Positions 1 through 13,069 of a stretch of DNA of 64,000 nucleotides are shown in pieces (positions within the stretch are counted from its first letter, which is position 1; every line of letters starts with the position of its first letter). Made by a program: the position numbers and the translations under genes. The notes under the pieces are model-generated. The model searched no databases. It was not told the origin of the DNA and saw nothing but the letters and a program-made list of their open reading frames with translations. This DNA comes from Torreya grandis (taxonomy: Eukaryota; Streptophyta; Pinopsida; Cupressales; Taxaceae), in contig JARHVA010000349.1 in the NCBI GenBank assembly GCA_037957365.1, positions 206,501 through 270,500 of the forward strand. Direction: 5' to 3'.

Positions 1-899
1 AATTTTGTACCCACGGAAGTGATTTAACCATAGAAAATGATAGGAAAATATTAGGGTGAACTTAACTTCCAATTTCAAATACTTCATTATTTGAAGATAG
101 ATTTTAGGCCATCGACAAGGTAAATCCTACCTTAGGAATCCCTTCTTTTCTATCTTCAAAACTGAATCTGTGTGAAATAAATTCTACATTAATTCTAGTT
201 TCTAATGTTTATCCTTAAAATATTTCACTCCTTCACAGCTCATCCTAACTATCTCACCAATTAGTTCTTCTATCACCATAGTTTTAATGCCTCACATCCT
301 GACAGTCCTTTTATTCCATGCCAGCACAAAGTCCTTTGACAGCTCCTCATCATGCCCTGTGATTTTTTGCATGAATTCTATTAATACTCCCTTTCATAGT
401 TTCTTCCACACCCATTTTTTCCCTAAAATTCCATCCAAGAGAGAGGTTCTAACCTATCTCTACCACCTCCCATTTCCTCTAGTTTTTGTTCTTCTAGTTT
501 TGGGTAGAAGTACCAACCTTCCACTCCTCAAACTTTAGCTTCTGATAATAGTCTATTTTGGTGGTTCTGTCAATTTTTGTGATACAATTTTTTTTTAAAT
601 CATTATGCAAAAATGGATTAGATATTTTCACACTCAAACATGAAATTCCCACATGTAACTAGTTCTTAAAGCTATTATGATGTGGAATTTTAAATCATTT
701 TTTATTATGTTTAATAAATGAGCTAAGAGGTTATAGGCTCCTTCCCATGCGACCAATGAGGGAGATTTAAATTCAAAGTTAAAAAGGGTATTTGAAGTAG
801 AGTTTCCCTCTTAGAATATTTTCTTAATATAAACCTCACCAAAGGAAGCTATGAACTACTTAGCATCTTCTATGATGTACTTGATAGTATGGGAGGGAG
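1..899. other. no gene seen
   Basis: I see no supported gene or repeat in this stretch. Short open frames here lack recognisable motifs. It may contain the 3' tail of the LINE that begins just to the right, but no poly(A) tail or target duplication is evident. Confidence 0.5.
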
Positions 900-943
900 T
901 GGTTTTGTTTGGCAATGCATTAAGAATGTTGATTGAGTCCCCT

Positions 944-1171
944 TCAATAATTGGAATCAAGTTGGATGCCCCAAAGTGAAACCTTTGCTTTGACCACATG
1001 ATTGGCTTGAATACCAAGGGGATCTGTATAAGTTGATACTATATACCCTTCATGATCCCTGATAACACCCCCTCCAACATTATCTAGATTACCTTTTGAG
1101 GCTTTGTCAAAGTTGATCTTTAACCATATAGGTAAAATATGTGACCACTTGGTATAGCATTTGATTACCAA
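944..1171 (-). pseudogene. LINE C-terminal RNase H-like domain, partial
   Basis: A 75-codon frame contains LKINFDKASKGNLDNVGGGVIR-like sequence, the RVT_3/RNase H fold found at the C-terminus of plant LINE ORF2. The first catalytic aspartate (NFD) is present. The later acidic position in the block VVKAKVSLWGIQL is lysine where glutamate is usual. The frame ends soon after, so the domain is truncated. Confidence 0.7.
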
Positions 1172-1329
1172 ATATTTTAGAATTTCTAAGACCTAATAAG
1201 GGTTCCAGTTGTTAAGGATGGAAAGCTTGATAGGATAACCCAGGACCTTGTTCTTTTGTGGGAATACATGCTAGTTCTTTAAAATAGTGGAGCACAAGTT
1301 TTAGAAGACATATTTGATGTTTCTCCCTT

Positions 1330-1760
1330 TGTTATAAAAAATGATGTCATTCATTTCCTTCTAAATAGCCCAAATCATATGAGGTAGAGCAAGATGCCAT
1401 AGGAAATAAAGGGAGGGAAGGGCCCAGGGAGGTTTCCATTACGTAACTAGGTCTAGCAATGATTAGAGATGAACCCAAGAAATAAGAAACTTTTAAAGAA
1501 GTAAATCCAAAACTAAGGAATTAAAGGTTAATTCTAAGAAAAGTTTGTAAACTAATTCCTTGGAATATTTTCAAAGTGCACACCTTTTAGGATTAACCAT
1601 TCCCTACTTAGTCAAATTATTAGTAGTGAGAATTTTATTCTGAGCCTCCAACCTAAAGAAGATATTAACCTTAGGAATGAGGTGTTTTATATAGAAGGTC
1701 CACCAATAATCCCAATACCAATTAAGGTTTAGGTGAACCATATAACCCAACTTCATTGAG
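1330..1760 (-). pseudogene. LINE ORF2 zf-RVT segment, broken
   Basis: The minus strand reads WWTFYIKHLIPKVNIFF, then LTTNNLTK-stop-G and a CALC-like end. After a break it gives LALPHMIWAI-stop-KEMND. This is the zf-RVT layout that follows the RT in plant L1 elements (Kxx.IF.WRL, TxxNLxxRG, WxIWKERN). The stops sit where tryptophan or arginine is expected. Confidence 0.65.
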
Positions 1761-2689
1761 AAAGACCCACTATCTTCAGTATTCTAAATCAAGAGATCTT
1801 CCTTTGGAGAAAAAGGGATGTGGAATAGTTAAAGTTCCATATTGAGATTGAGTAAATCATGATCATTAACAGAATACAAGTGAAGGAGATTCCAATGTGT
1901 GATACCATCTTCATAATACCATTAGTCTCTGACTTTAGATCCCAAAGAAGTTTTTTAACACTGGGCAGATATTGTTTTAGGGGTCTTGAGTCATAAGGGG
2001 GGTTTGGGAGATCTAGGGGTCATCCCCAAAGTCCACCATTTCCACATTACTAATCTACGACCTAAAACCTTTCTAAAAAATTCTTCTACCACTAGAGATG
2101 GTTTTTGAAAAAACCAATCCATCATTGGGGCCTTCCTCATAGAGGAAGTTGTCCTCATTTTTTCCTTCCAAATATTTGGCCTTAATAATATGGATCCATT
2201 GTTTATCTTCTTTTATAAATTTCCAACCTAATTTTTATAGGATAGATTTTTTCATGCTTATTAACTTATGAATTCCTAACCCTCTATTAGACTTGGGGAG
2301 ATATGCCTTTTCCCTGTGGACCAATGGGAATCTGAATTTTATTTTAGATCCTCTCCAAATAAAGTTATGTTGTATCTATTCAATTTTATCAGCTATTTTA
2401 CTTGGAAACTTAAAGAGATACATGAAATAAACTAGAATGATTTGGATGGTGTTTTTGAGTAGTTGTAGCTTGCCTACCTAGGTCAACATATGTCCTTTAC
2501 ATCCAACTAGTTTTTTTTATATTCTTTCCACTAGGGTGTTTCAAAATTCAACCTCCAATTTTCCAATAAAAATTGGTATCCCCAAGTGGGTAGAAGGAAG
2601 ATTGCTTAACTAACTTCCACGTATAGAAGCCAACTTCTTCTAAATTTCCAAAAAAGTATTGATGAATAATATTGATAGTTGAGTATAAT

Positions 2690-3060
2690 TTATTCATTGG
2701 TTTGAAACTTTTTCATAATCTAAAAGTATCCTTTTGATTGTTTTGTATTCAAAATCTAAGGCCTCTCCAAATAAGAAAGTATGATCAACAAATTGCTCAT
2801 GACTAATAGGGTTGGTGCTTTTAGAAATCATAATGACACTGACGAGGACCTAGATCTTGTTAGTTTTAAAATTTATTCCCAGATTTTTAGTAAAGATGAT
2901 GAAGATATAGGGAGATAGAGGATCCCCTTGTCTCGATCCTCTACAAGCCAAAAAGTAGCATTTGGGTACCCTATTAATCAGGACTGAATACTTGGGAGTA
3001 GATATACAACTAAGAATGAGATTATAAAAGGAAGTATTGAACATAAACCTTTCAATATTT
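2690..3060 (-). pseudogene. LINE ORF2 reverse transcriptase core, broken
   Basis: The frame at 3044-2850 carries GSRQGDPLSPYIFII, the conserved block before the catalytic loop of non-LTR reverse transcriptases. Further along, at 2792-2781, where the YADD/FADD box is expected (SHEQ....TFLFGEA context), the sequence reads FVDH, so the second catalytic aspartate is lost. A frameshift lies between the two blocks. This identifies the element and shows its polymerase is inactive. Confidence 0.8.
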
Positions 3061-4259
3061 TATCCAATAATATCTGAGAGACTTGATCTTATCCTTATTC
3101 ATATATATTTTGATGAACATACCTTATTTATATGACTTTGATGTAGGGTGCATGGCCTCACAAATTGTGATTATTTCATATGTGATTTATCTCTCAGAAA
3201 CAAAGGTGCCCTGATGTTCATCTATGATTTTTTCAAGGATGGTTTGGACTCTTCTGAATAAATTGAGTAAATATTCTAAGTGGTGGTGCATAAGCTTATG
3301 GATTTGAAATCTTTAAATTGATTAGCTCCTAGATTTCTAGGAATGAGAACCAAAAAGGTATTATTTATTTCTTTCAAGACATTGCTAGCTCTAAAATTTT
3401 CATAAACATCAACCTTCACTTCTTTGTGTATGATATCCAATAATGTTTGAAACAATAAAGGAGGTAAGCCATCAAGGTGGGATATTTATCGCTTTCCATA
3501 GAAAACATCACAACTTTGATTTCCTCAGTAGAAAGATGTTTTAGGAGGTTTGAATTCTTGGACTAAGAAATCATTCTAAGAATGTTTTATAGAATTTTTT
3601 ATTCCATATTCATGTTAAGGGAGCCATTTTCCATAACCAAGTTCCTAAAGTAGTAGATAATCCTCTCATTAATGTCCTCCAGGTCCCCTACATTTCCTTC
3701 CATTCTCTAAAAGTAGTTCAAAGATCAAATTTCTATTTTTGTTTCTAAATGTCTAGTGATGGAAAAACTATGTATTTATGTCCCCTTCCTTGAGCCACAA
3801 GATTTTGTAATTTTATTTCCAGAAGTCTTCTTCTTTTACTTCAAGATCATGGTACCTATCAAGAAGGTTTTTTTTCATTGAGCTAGACTATTTATTCGAC
3901 CCATGTAGAGAGAACTTCTCTTTGAACTTCTAAATTTCCTCCTCTATTTGCTTCTTTTGTGTGAAAATGTTTCCAAAGACCTCCTAGTTACATATTTTTA
4001 AATTTTCCTTTAGGTGATTTAATTTCTTGACCAATATGAACATATCCATTCCTAAAAAATGACTCTTGCCACCAAGCCTTTATGGAATAAAATATATTAG
4101 GGTGGTGTAGCCACATATTTTATAATGTAAGGGTATATTATTGTGTTTGGGAACCATTTATCCTTCAAAAATGATAGGGTTATGGTCTGATCTAATCCTG
4201 GGTAATCAATAAAAAAAGCTAGTATAAAGTAGATCCCAATTTAAATAAACCAAAAATCT

Positions 4260-4865
4260 ATATAATCTTACCTAGATTAGATCTTCTCCAATTCTCCTAT
4301 TTTTACAAGTAGAAGTGTTGACCTTGAGCTCCACATCCACCAAGACTACCTCTGAGATGAAATCATTTATCTCTTCTATGTTTGTAGAGAAGTCTATCAA
4401 TCTACCTTTATTATCTAATGGGGATAAAGGGGAGTTAAAATCCACATCCACAAACCATTTCCATTTTAGACTGAGCTTATTAAACTTCACCAGATCCTCC
4501 TAGAGTTTCATTCAACTACTCTTGAATTAGGAGCATACATGTTTGACAAGATCCGTTCATCCTTGGTCACTTTGTTTCTAAATAAAATTGCCATATGATT
4601 GCGACTCTTGATAAATTCTTCTCCTACAAGTTCCTGTGGGTTTAATAGAATTTTAATCCCTCTGGAGGCTCCTTTTGAACTTACACTGATGTGATTGGAC
4701 ATTTTCCACATTTTATTAATAAAATTTTCAAACAATTCTTCTAACATTTTAGTTTATTGAAAAATTAGGACTAGAAGATCATTTCTTTTTATCATATTCT
4801 TAACTAACCTATATCTTTTAGGGTTATTTAAACCCCTTATATTCCAAGAGAGGAGTTTGATTTCT
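4260..4865 (-). pseudogene. LINE ORF2 endonuclease domain, broken
   Basis: The minus strand opens with LLSWNIRGLNNPKRYR, the start of the apurinic-type endonuclease of plant L1 ORF2. It continues through a degraded middle (SNMYAPNS) to a frame with WFVDVDFNSPLSP, matching the family's W-x-x-x-G-D-F-N catalytic block with the glycine replaced. At least one stop and one frameshift separate these pieces near 4500 and 4747. The domain would have nicked target DNA during insertion and is dead here. Confidence 0.75.
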
Positions 4866-5576
4866 TTAATATAGTGAAATGGCTTTTAACGGTTCTTTGA
4901 ATACACTTGGAAATTTCACTAGCTACTTCCTTTTTCTTGGATATCTAGATGGGAGTCCTACCTGTGTGTTTTGTTCCTTATCTAACATCATATTTATTTT
5001 TATCTTTCCTAGTTTTTTCTTGATTCCAAATTTCTTCTTCTAATTTTAAATCCTATGAGGGAGTATCCATCGAACACTAACCCATTTTTTTAGAGGGATA
5101 AACCAAATTCTTTAGGGGTATCTCACTACCTAAGGATCGAGGTGATTTGATCGTTCCATTTGTGAAAAAGGGGCTTCTTTGGAGGAGAGCCTCTATAAGG
5201 ATGAACATCATTGGATTTACAAAAGGTGAGATGTTTCCAACTAAACTTGAATCCCCTAGATTCCTTATTAACAAGAGGTCATGCATGGTAAATGTATTTT
5301 GTCGAGAGGAAGAAGGACTTGGGTCCATGCTCATCTTGGAACTCTTTTCCACAGGGCTAGCCAAAATGTTTTTTATTTTGAGTAATGGAGAGGCCATTGT
5401 TTTTGGATTGGGGGGCTATTTTTTAGGAAAGGTAACTCTGCATATGGAAAGGGATGGACCAGGGGTTGATAGAATGTTCATAGGTTTAGGAATAGGATTT
5501 CTCACCAAGTAGGAATCAGCGACCTTTGTTCTTGGATCTGCCATGCCAACCCCTTCATTTGGGCCAATTTTTTAGT

Positions 5577-5720
5577 TAAAATAGGTTTGGTTTCTTGAGG
5601 AGGATGCAAAATATTTGGATAATCTTTCGACATGTGGCTAAGAGTGTTATACTTGTTACAGATTAAAGCCATGTTTTCATACTCAATATGTTGGGACCAA
5701 ACTCCGTACTTATATTTTAG
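5577..5720 (-). pseudogene. LINE ORF1 zinc-knuckle remnant
   Basis: The frame reads CNKYNTLSHMSKDY, which has the exact C-x2-C-x4-H-x4-C spacing of a nucleic-acid-binding knuckle, but the second and last cysteines are both tyrosine (TGT to TAT). It is preceded by HIEYENMALI, the typical lead-in of plant LINE ORF1 (DUF4283-type) proteins. The spacing supports the assignment and the two lost ligands show decay. Confidence 0.7.
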
Positions 5721-5760
5721 GCTTTATCTATGATATCAACCATATTTTATGATTTCCAAT

Positions 5761-8700
5761 TCCCTTCTCCTTGAACTTTCCTTTGAAATATCCTGACCTG
5801 ACATAAATATTTCTAAAATTTAAGAAGACTAAAAATAATTCAATCAAACTAAGATATATATTAGTGACAACCCACGATATTCGTATATTAACTATTATCA
5901 AGTCCTTTGAGCTCCCTTTTACTTACCTTAATTCTTATTATAGATAAAGAATTATTTTCTTGTACATTTCATAATCTTTTATCACCCAATCGATAGCTAA
6001 AACATTGAAAGTTTTAAGCACAAAGAGGGTCATGGGTTTAAATAGTGAAAATATCTTTTCCCCCTCTCTTTCGTTTGCTTCTAGTCACTAAATATAATTT
6101 ATTATTGTGGTATTTAAATTCATGTTGGGTTCCTCTATTAAAACCATATCTACATTCCCTTTCGTTTTCTTTTCAAATTGAAATATTTGTTTCCAATTTT
6201 GATGTTAAGGTCTTTGGAGGGCTTGCTAAACATTTTGAACATTAATTAAATTTTAAATAATATCTCTAATGGAAATGGAAGATGGCATAGACTGTGGGGA
6301 TGAAACTAATAGACTAGAAAAAAATTAGGGATTGAAATAAGTGGTGTGGACAAACCACACAAAAATGGGCTAATTGAGTCAATTATTTTATTTTAAAAAA
6401 CTGGGGTTGAATCAATAGATTCTAAAGCATTATCTACATCAATGATTTATTGTGGTATACCTTGTGATACTAGAGTTTTTCTCAATAAATCACCTAGTGA
6501 AAACTTATATGTAACCAAGGCATAGACCTACTAAACTTGAGAGAGAACAAAGGGATTTGGTTTTACCTTTGAAACCACTCCATACTTGGATCTTTTTGCC
6601 ATGTTCTCAGCCTCATTGGTTGAAATCACACGAGCTTCCTTCAATTTAAATTTCTCTATCCCCATCATTTATTCTTCATGATTGGTCTTATCAACCTCAA
6701 CCAATTTAACTATGACATCTTGGTTATCATATACATCCATGAAAAAAATCATTCTCTAGGTGTGGATGATTCTTATACTTAAGGTTAGCTATGTGTCATA
6801 TTGAATCCAGATAATTCTCTACTCTTTTAAGTGGATCCAAGGTAATTAATCAGCGTCCTTTAAACCATAGGGGGTCAGTTCACCCCCTCTTACCTTCCAC
6901 ATGATGAAATGATAAACAATATATTTGTCCATCATCATTGGTCATTTGGGTATCATGCCTTGATTTTCTTATTTTAGGAGTATGGCAATTCCTTTGGATA
7001 ACTGGTGGGAAATTTGCATGACATCTAAATGGGATGGTACATGTATGGGTATTACATGAGGTGGTTTCAAATATACTTGAACTCTTATTACATTAATATA
7101 TTGAAAATAATACCAATTTCCATGTTTTGAAATGATTTCACTCATAGGAATAAATATTTTAAGACATTTTGAGTCATGAATGGACTTGTGGATGACTAGG
7201 AGGAAATCATTGCATTTTTCGGATAATTAGGGCAATGGGGGTGCTTAAACAAAATGTTACAAGTGACCTAGATAAAACTATTCTCCAATGAAAACTAAGG
7301 ATTAATAAATTAGGACTAAAATACAATGTTCAACAGAGACAATCAATCAAAAAGGAACCATATGAAAATACTTACCTTGTTTACATTCATTAAATGACTT
7401 GATGAGATTGAGCAATACTAACTCACCCCAATTGGTGGGTTTGCCTTATTTTAAAAAATTATGCACTAGGGATACCCATGCAACATCAACATGATTTGCT
7501 CAAGCTTTTCCAAATATTATATTGAGTAAAACCATGGCTTCATGAATAGGCACACTATAAAGAATCATAGAGAAGGATATATCCCACTTGTTCCTCTAAT
7601 AATTGTGATTATCAATTAATTTATTTAGTACCTCATTAAATTTGTGTTTGATTTTCTAATTTACTTTCCATTATTTTGAAAAAATCCATTCAAGTTCAAG
7701 TTGTATCAACATTTCTATAATTTAATAAATAAAGATATATGTAACAATTTTCCCTTTTAGGGAATAAATTCTTCTATCCCTGAATTTCCAGTAGTGAAAA
7801 TTATAGATTTTATGCCACTCTATGCATGTATGTGCTTCAAATATTCCACATCTATTATACTTCATCATTAAGATATACAATATATTTTTAGTTATTAAAT
7901 AAGTATAATTCATTGTAATTGCTCGTCGTGCACACTTATGGTACAAAGATTGTATCTCTCAATTCTCTCCCTGAGATGGAGGTGATTTTTCTAGATGTCA
8001 TTGTAAAATTAGAGATTTTACTCAACAATGCATTGTTAAAAAAAAATATGTTAACATCACTAATGGATTGATTTAGTAGTAACTCAAAATTTGAAACTTA
8101 TATCTTCACTTTCAATGAGTGTCACCTTTCTAGTTATAAAATAGTTACATCATGGATCTTCTAACTTAATTACCTTTTCAATCAAACTATTCCATAGAGA
8201 GTTCTAATTCAAATTAACTCGTCATGGTTTCCATTATATCTTGGGGATCCTCTAACACCTCTCCATAAAGTTATTTAGCTTTCCCAATGAAGTTGTATTA
8301 CCTAATGTTTCTAGTTATCATGTGAAAAAATGTGGAGTTTATGTTTTCCTGCCTGATCTAATTTTCCCTTGATTTCTATCTCCAAAATATTTATTATTTT
8401 TTGTGGATGTCATGTGTATACACTCAATATTTTAAAAAAACTTATCATTTACTGACAATTTTTTATCTTGAGGGAACTTGTGTTTCAATATCTTTCAGTG
8501 CATGCCTTCAAGGATGCATCAGGAAATGGGTGGGCCCATAATTGATTCACCATATTAGTGGTAAATGTTATCATACCTAAACCCACTGCAAATCCCACTC
8601 ATCCAAATTCCTAAGAAAACAAACCCCAATCCTCCAAATACCTAATAAATCATCCTATAAAATAGCCACTAACTAATAAAAACCATTTTTCATACTAGGT

Positions 8701-10945
8701 CAGCAATGATCAACCTAATTGTGAAAGTTACGACACACGTTATGAAACTTGGTTAGCCTAGGTCGACCTAGCTCGAAGCTGAATGGTAAGTTTCAAAGGC
8801 TTGGTCATTGCGAGATGACCTTATTGTTTAAAATTCCTAAAGGGTTGGGACCTATCTATTAATATAAATACATCCTCTATTTCAATCTAGTAGAAAGGAA
8901 CATTCATTTTCACATTATTATAGCTTACAATTCTATTACGTCTACATTTGAAGGAGCCATTGTTTAGGGTTTACCTTGGAGAATATATAGCTTGTCTTTT
9001 GGGAAGTCTTGGATGCAAATATGAGTATTTAAACCTATAATCATAATTTAAACTAGTATGATCCTTACAAATCCACAACAATATCTTTCAAAGGACCATT
9101 AGATAGGGGGGAGATTGAGACTTGACAGGTTCACTCAAAGGAAAGTATCTCTAACATTTTGTTAGTTCATTTGATAGATATTGCACAAATTAATAGATTT
9201 AAATGTATAACTCTTTTATTAGATTACCTATACACTTAAACTTAGTGTATCTATATGGTTTTTTGGGCTTGCCATCTTCCACCTTAGGTGATCTAAATAA
9301 GTGTGGAATTATTGTAAAAGTTAATTGGAATCAATTAAACACCCTTATGGTCATTTAATAATTAAATTCAAACCCTAAATTTCTGGTTGTGTAAGCTTCT
9401 TTATATTTTTAGAGGATATGACAGTTAAATCCTCATACATTTGAAACAATAGAAAAACAATCATCAATTATTATAGCATCCATGTGTAATTTTACCCTAC
9501 CTCCACCATAATTTAAAGTTAAGAACAATTAAATAGAGACAAAAACAACAACTACAGGATACAACTCACTGCCAACAACCAAGTGTTCAAATAACCATAC
9601 GACAAAAGTCATTGATGTGGAATCATAGTAAGCTTGCTTTAACAATATCAAGGAAAAAATAAATAAACCCTAATTTTGAAAGAATAATAATCATCATTGT
9701 GAATCATAAAAAAAATTAAACAAATAAATGTTCCAACAATTTATTGTTAAGCCCTTTAAGACAAATTTATCTAATGCTTGAAAAAATAAATCATGTGATT
9801 TTACTTACTTCTAGACCCCATCCTTGTTTGTTGGTGTTGCAATGGCCAAACAAATACTTCAATCATTTTTATCTAGTCTTGGCATTACAAACTTTTTTCA
9901 CAATATATCTTCTTCTTCTATTCTATCACTAGCCTTCTCAAAAAAGACTTCATGTCTTTATATCCTAGTGACCACCATAACCCTAACATTAATAGCCATT
10001 CATCCTTATTCATTATGTTTGTGGTATTCTAAAACTGAATGATCATAATTATATTATCCTCAAAACATAAAAAAATCATACCTCTAATAGCATTCAAGCA
10101 AGGAATTAATGGTAAAAGTAATGAAACTAGGCATGCAAAGACACTTGAATAAAATTCATTTCTCCATTCCCTCTTTCTTTATATATTTTCTACATAGTTT
10201 GTTAGGGTTTCTTCTCCATTGAACTACATGTATCCCAAAACAATATACTATCAATGACTATGTTGTAAAAGTACTCGATATGATTTTAGAAGTCAAATAT
10301 GATTAGGTTTTAAAACCTAATCATTAATTTTAAAATCAAAATCAAAATTTTCCCTATGTAAAAATAGACCTATGGTCCATGTTCTTAGGAAAAGCACTTG
10401 ACTAACCCCATTTAAACCTTGCAATAAGACTTTAATAAACTTTATTATAACTGACATGTGGTCTAGGAAATGACCATGGTCACAATCATAAAAAAATTAA
10501 TACCAAGCATTTTCAATAAATTGTCAAAGACAATGATAAGACAAAGTAATAATGACCAAAAGTGATAAACCACTACACTCGTTATGCCAACATGAGAAGT
10601 CTAATTCTATAATATGGACCAACTTTGGACTTAGAAAACTTATAAATGCTGAATTTATATTGTGTTTTCATTAATTTATAGGTATGTAGAATTTATAATG
10701 ACACTAATTTCAATATTTACACAACATCCTCCACTTGTAATCCATCATCATAATCTCTTCAGATAAAATAAATAACAAGTAATTATAATCAAGATACGAA
10801 AATTAATTAACTGTAAAAAGTAAATCAATATCTTCACTAATCTTATAAAAATTGAATAATCGTTATCATAAGCCATTGTGATGTAATCAAAAAATTAGTT
10901 CAAAAATATATGAATATCAAATATAAAATTCAATCAAACAATATA
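5761..10945. other. no gene seen; unassigned AT-rich DNA
   Basis: I found no domain, LTR pair or RNA gene here. At 8858-8872 an AT-rich stretch resembles a TATA region and at 9103-9114 there is a purine run like a retroelement polypurine tract, but no matching terminal repeat was found. Treat it as degraded repeat or unique intergenic DNA. Confidence 0.4.
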
Positions 10946-11119
10946 ATGTCAAAAATGTATCATGTATCAATGCTCAATAATTCTCTAAAACATAGAAGAG
11001 ACAAGTGTTATGATAATATGCAACTAGAAAGAATGTCAAAAATGTATCATGTATCAATGCTCAATAATTCTGTAAAACATAGAAGAGACAAATGTTATGA
11101 TAATATGCAACTAGAAAGA
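10946..11119. repeat. tandem duplication, 2 x 87 bp
   Basis: An 87-bp unit beginning ATGTCAAAAATGTATCATG occurs twice in direct tandem, the second copy starting at 11033. The copies differ at only a couple of positions, so the duplication is fairly recent. Three codon-multiples keep a short frame open through both copies, but nothing suggests it is coding. Confidence 0.9.
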
Positions 11120-12489
11120 ATGTGTCTCTGATATACCAGCATATTCAAGTATTCATACAATAATTAATGTGGAAATCCTTAATCCATATTTCCACTTTTA
11201 CTTGAGCCAACAACTCAACATCCTTCAAAATTGGATCATTAACATTTGCAAGCACCACCAAGAGAAAAAATTATTGAAACCAAAAATATGCAAACCCGCC
11301 ATGGCACACATTAGTTGTTCAAGAGCACCAAGACCTGACATTATATTTATGAGGCTAAGTGGTATAGTCGTTAACAACTTTAGGTCCAATTTCCAACTAA
11401 TTGAAGACTTTGATGGGACATCAACACATGTGAAGAAAGGATGAATGATCCGATCCAAGTCGTGATGGTCTATAATTTCACTTTGGCAAACCCTATCTCC
11501 AACATATCAACACTTAGGTGCGTAACTTCTGTCGATTCTATACTTGATTGGTGTTTCTTGCATTGTCACCTCCATGTCACTTGGCACCTTCATGCCACAT
11601 GGTTCCACTTAAAATCATGTTCCCATGGCTTGTGACATGTCATAAGATGAGTCAACACAGTGAACATTGGAAGGAAAATCAACACAAAGATGAACCTTTT
11701 GTAACCACATTTCTTGTGATTATATAAATATATAGATTCAGCCCCAAAGTCGATACACATGATGAGTAACTTTCAAATTAGACATGTCAACTAGGAAGTG
11801 TTTTGCCTAATTTTTTTATCACGAGAATTCTCATTCGCAGATTTGTATGCCCTTATACACATGGACTATACTTGTTCAATATTTTTGAATAGGGAATAGT
11901 ATTATATTATCTCTATCTATTAAATATGTAATAGTTCGTTGTATTATTTTTTGCTGCATGTTCATACTATAACTCAATATTTGTCTAGATATATTATTAG
12001 GTTGTCTTCTACACCACCATCCTAGGCTTTGTAGTATGATCACTAATAGAAACATCTTTTGACATTAAGTAAAAATCAACAATTCATTGTTTTTGAAATC
12101 ATAGGGAAACTTAATAATATTATTTCATATCAAAATAAATGGACTCTGACGTTCAACTCCCACTCTTTGTCATTTTTGTCATAGCACATGCACTCCCTTC
12201 CAATTTAACAATAACTCAAATTCATGGCGATCCTTGCATCCTAGATAACACTCCTACTACAAACTTTATGGCTTACCCCCTTCACCTTTGTCTCTGTGTT
12301 TCAATCATTACCTACCTTAACGCTATATAGATCTGTGTGACAAATTGAGCTTGGCCCTTTCATCTAAATCTAAGGATCTGCGATTATCTTTCAAAGGATC
12401 CCTTGAACACCATGTGTATGTCATTGGCCTACCTCGTTCCAATTATTTTTATGTGGATCTCTAAGTTTATCCTTGTCATTGAACTTGGG
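11120..12489. other. no gene seen
   Basis: Short open frames are present on both strands but none has a recognisable domain, splice context or codon bias. A segment near 11330-11460 looks like repeat DNA but I could not assign it. Confidence 0.4.
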
Positions 12490-12494
12490 ATGAT

Positions 12495-12842
12495 TGATAA
12501 GGTCCTTCTTGAACCAAATTAGAACTAGATTGCAAATATGTCAAATTCAATTAGGAAATAAAAAGAATTATATTAAAAGAAAGCAGAATTGCATTACAAT
12601 TATCACTGGCTTCGAAGGGGTGAATTCCTTTGATCAAGCTCAATTCAATGCAATTCGTGGAAGACTTCTCACTAGTCTAGACTCTTATTTATACTAATTT
12701 ATCACTAACTAAATACTACTCTCCCTGTGAATATAGGATTATTACAATGGGCTTGAGAGATGTCTTACAAAGCATATGCGTCTATAAATTTTTATTAAGG
12801 AAAGAAATTGTGAAAATATGGTTATTAAAAAGGGTCCTAACA
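12495..12842 (-). repeat. 3' LTR of the 12.5-16.9 kb Gypsy element
   Basis: This 348-bp repeat aligns along its full length with 16561-16908. By eye the two differ at well over a tenth of positions, which makes this the oldest LTR pair in the window. The adjacent inner sequence at 12843-12857 reads as a polypurine tract on the minus strand. Confidence 0.85.
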
Positions 12843-13069
12843 TGCCCTCCACCTTAAAGTATTTTATGTCAAGTTGTAGGGGATGAAACTGTTGTTGGAT
12901 TTAAAGAATAAGTTCCTAGGTGGCATCTTCTAGTTGCATCGTGTACAATTATACTATAACTTTACTGATGACCTAATTGTGGATCTTATGAGAATGCCTA
13001 TTGAATGTAGTTTCAGGTGTTAAAAGGAAATATCCTTCTACAATAAGATCTAGAAGCACTATCTAGTTG

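Larger units (their letters stand above)
900..5760 (-). mobile_element. decayed L1-type LINE retrotransposon
   Basis: Reading the minus strand from about 5760 down to 944, the hallmarks of a plant L1-type element appear in the right order: a CCHC knuckle at the end of ORF1, the endonuclease start of ORF2 (SWNIRGLNNPKRYR), the RT motif SRQGDPLSPY, a zf-RVT segment, and an RNase H domain with INFD and GGGVIRDHEG. Many stops and frameshifts interrupt it, so it cannot encode a working enzyme. Several stops replace expected tryptophans. I found no clear poly(A) tail or target duplication, so the ends are approximate. Confidence 0.85.

Noticed and set aside
8836..9115. Possible LTR promoter (TATA-like, 8858) and purine tract (9103)
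   Set aside because: No second LTR copy, primer site or element coding sequence was found nearby, so the signals are not distinguishable from AT-rich background.
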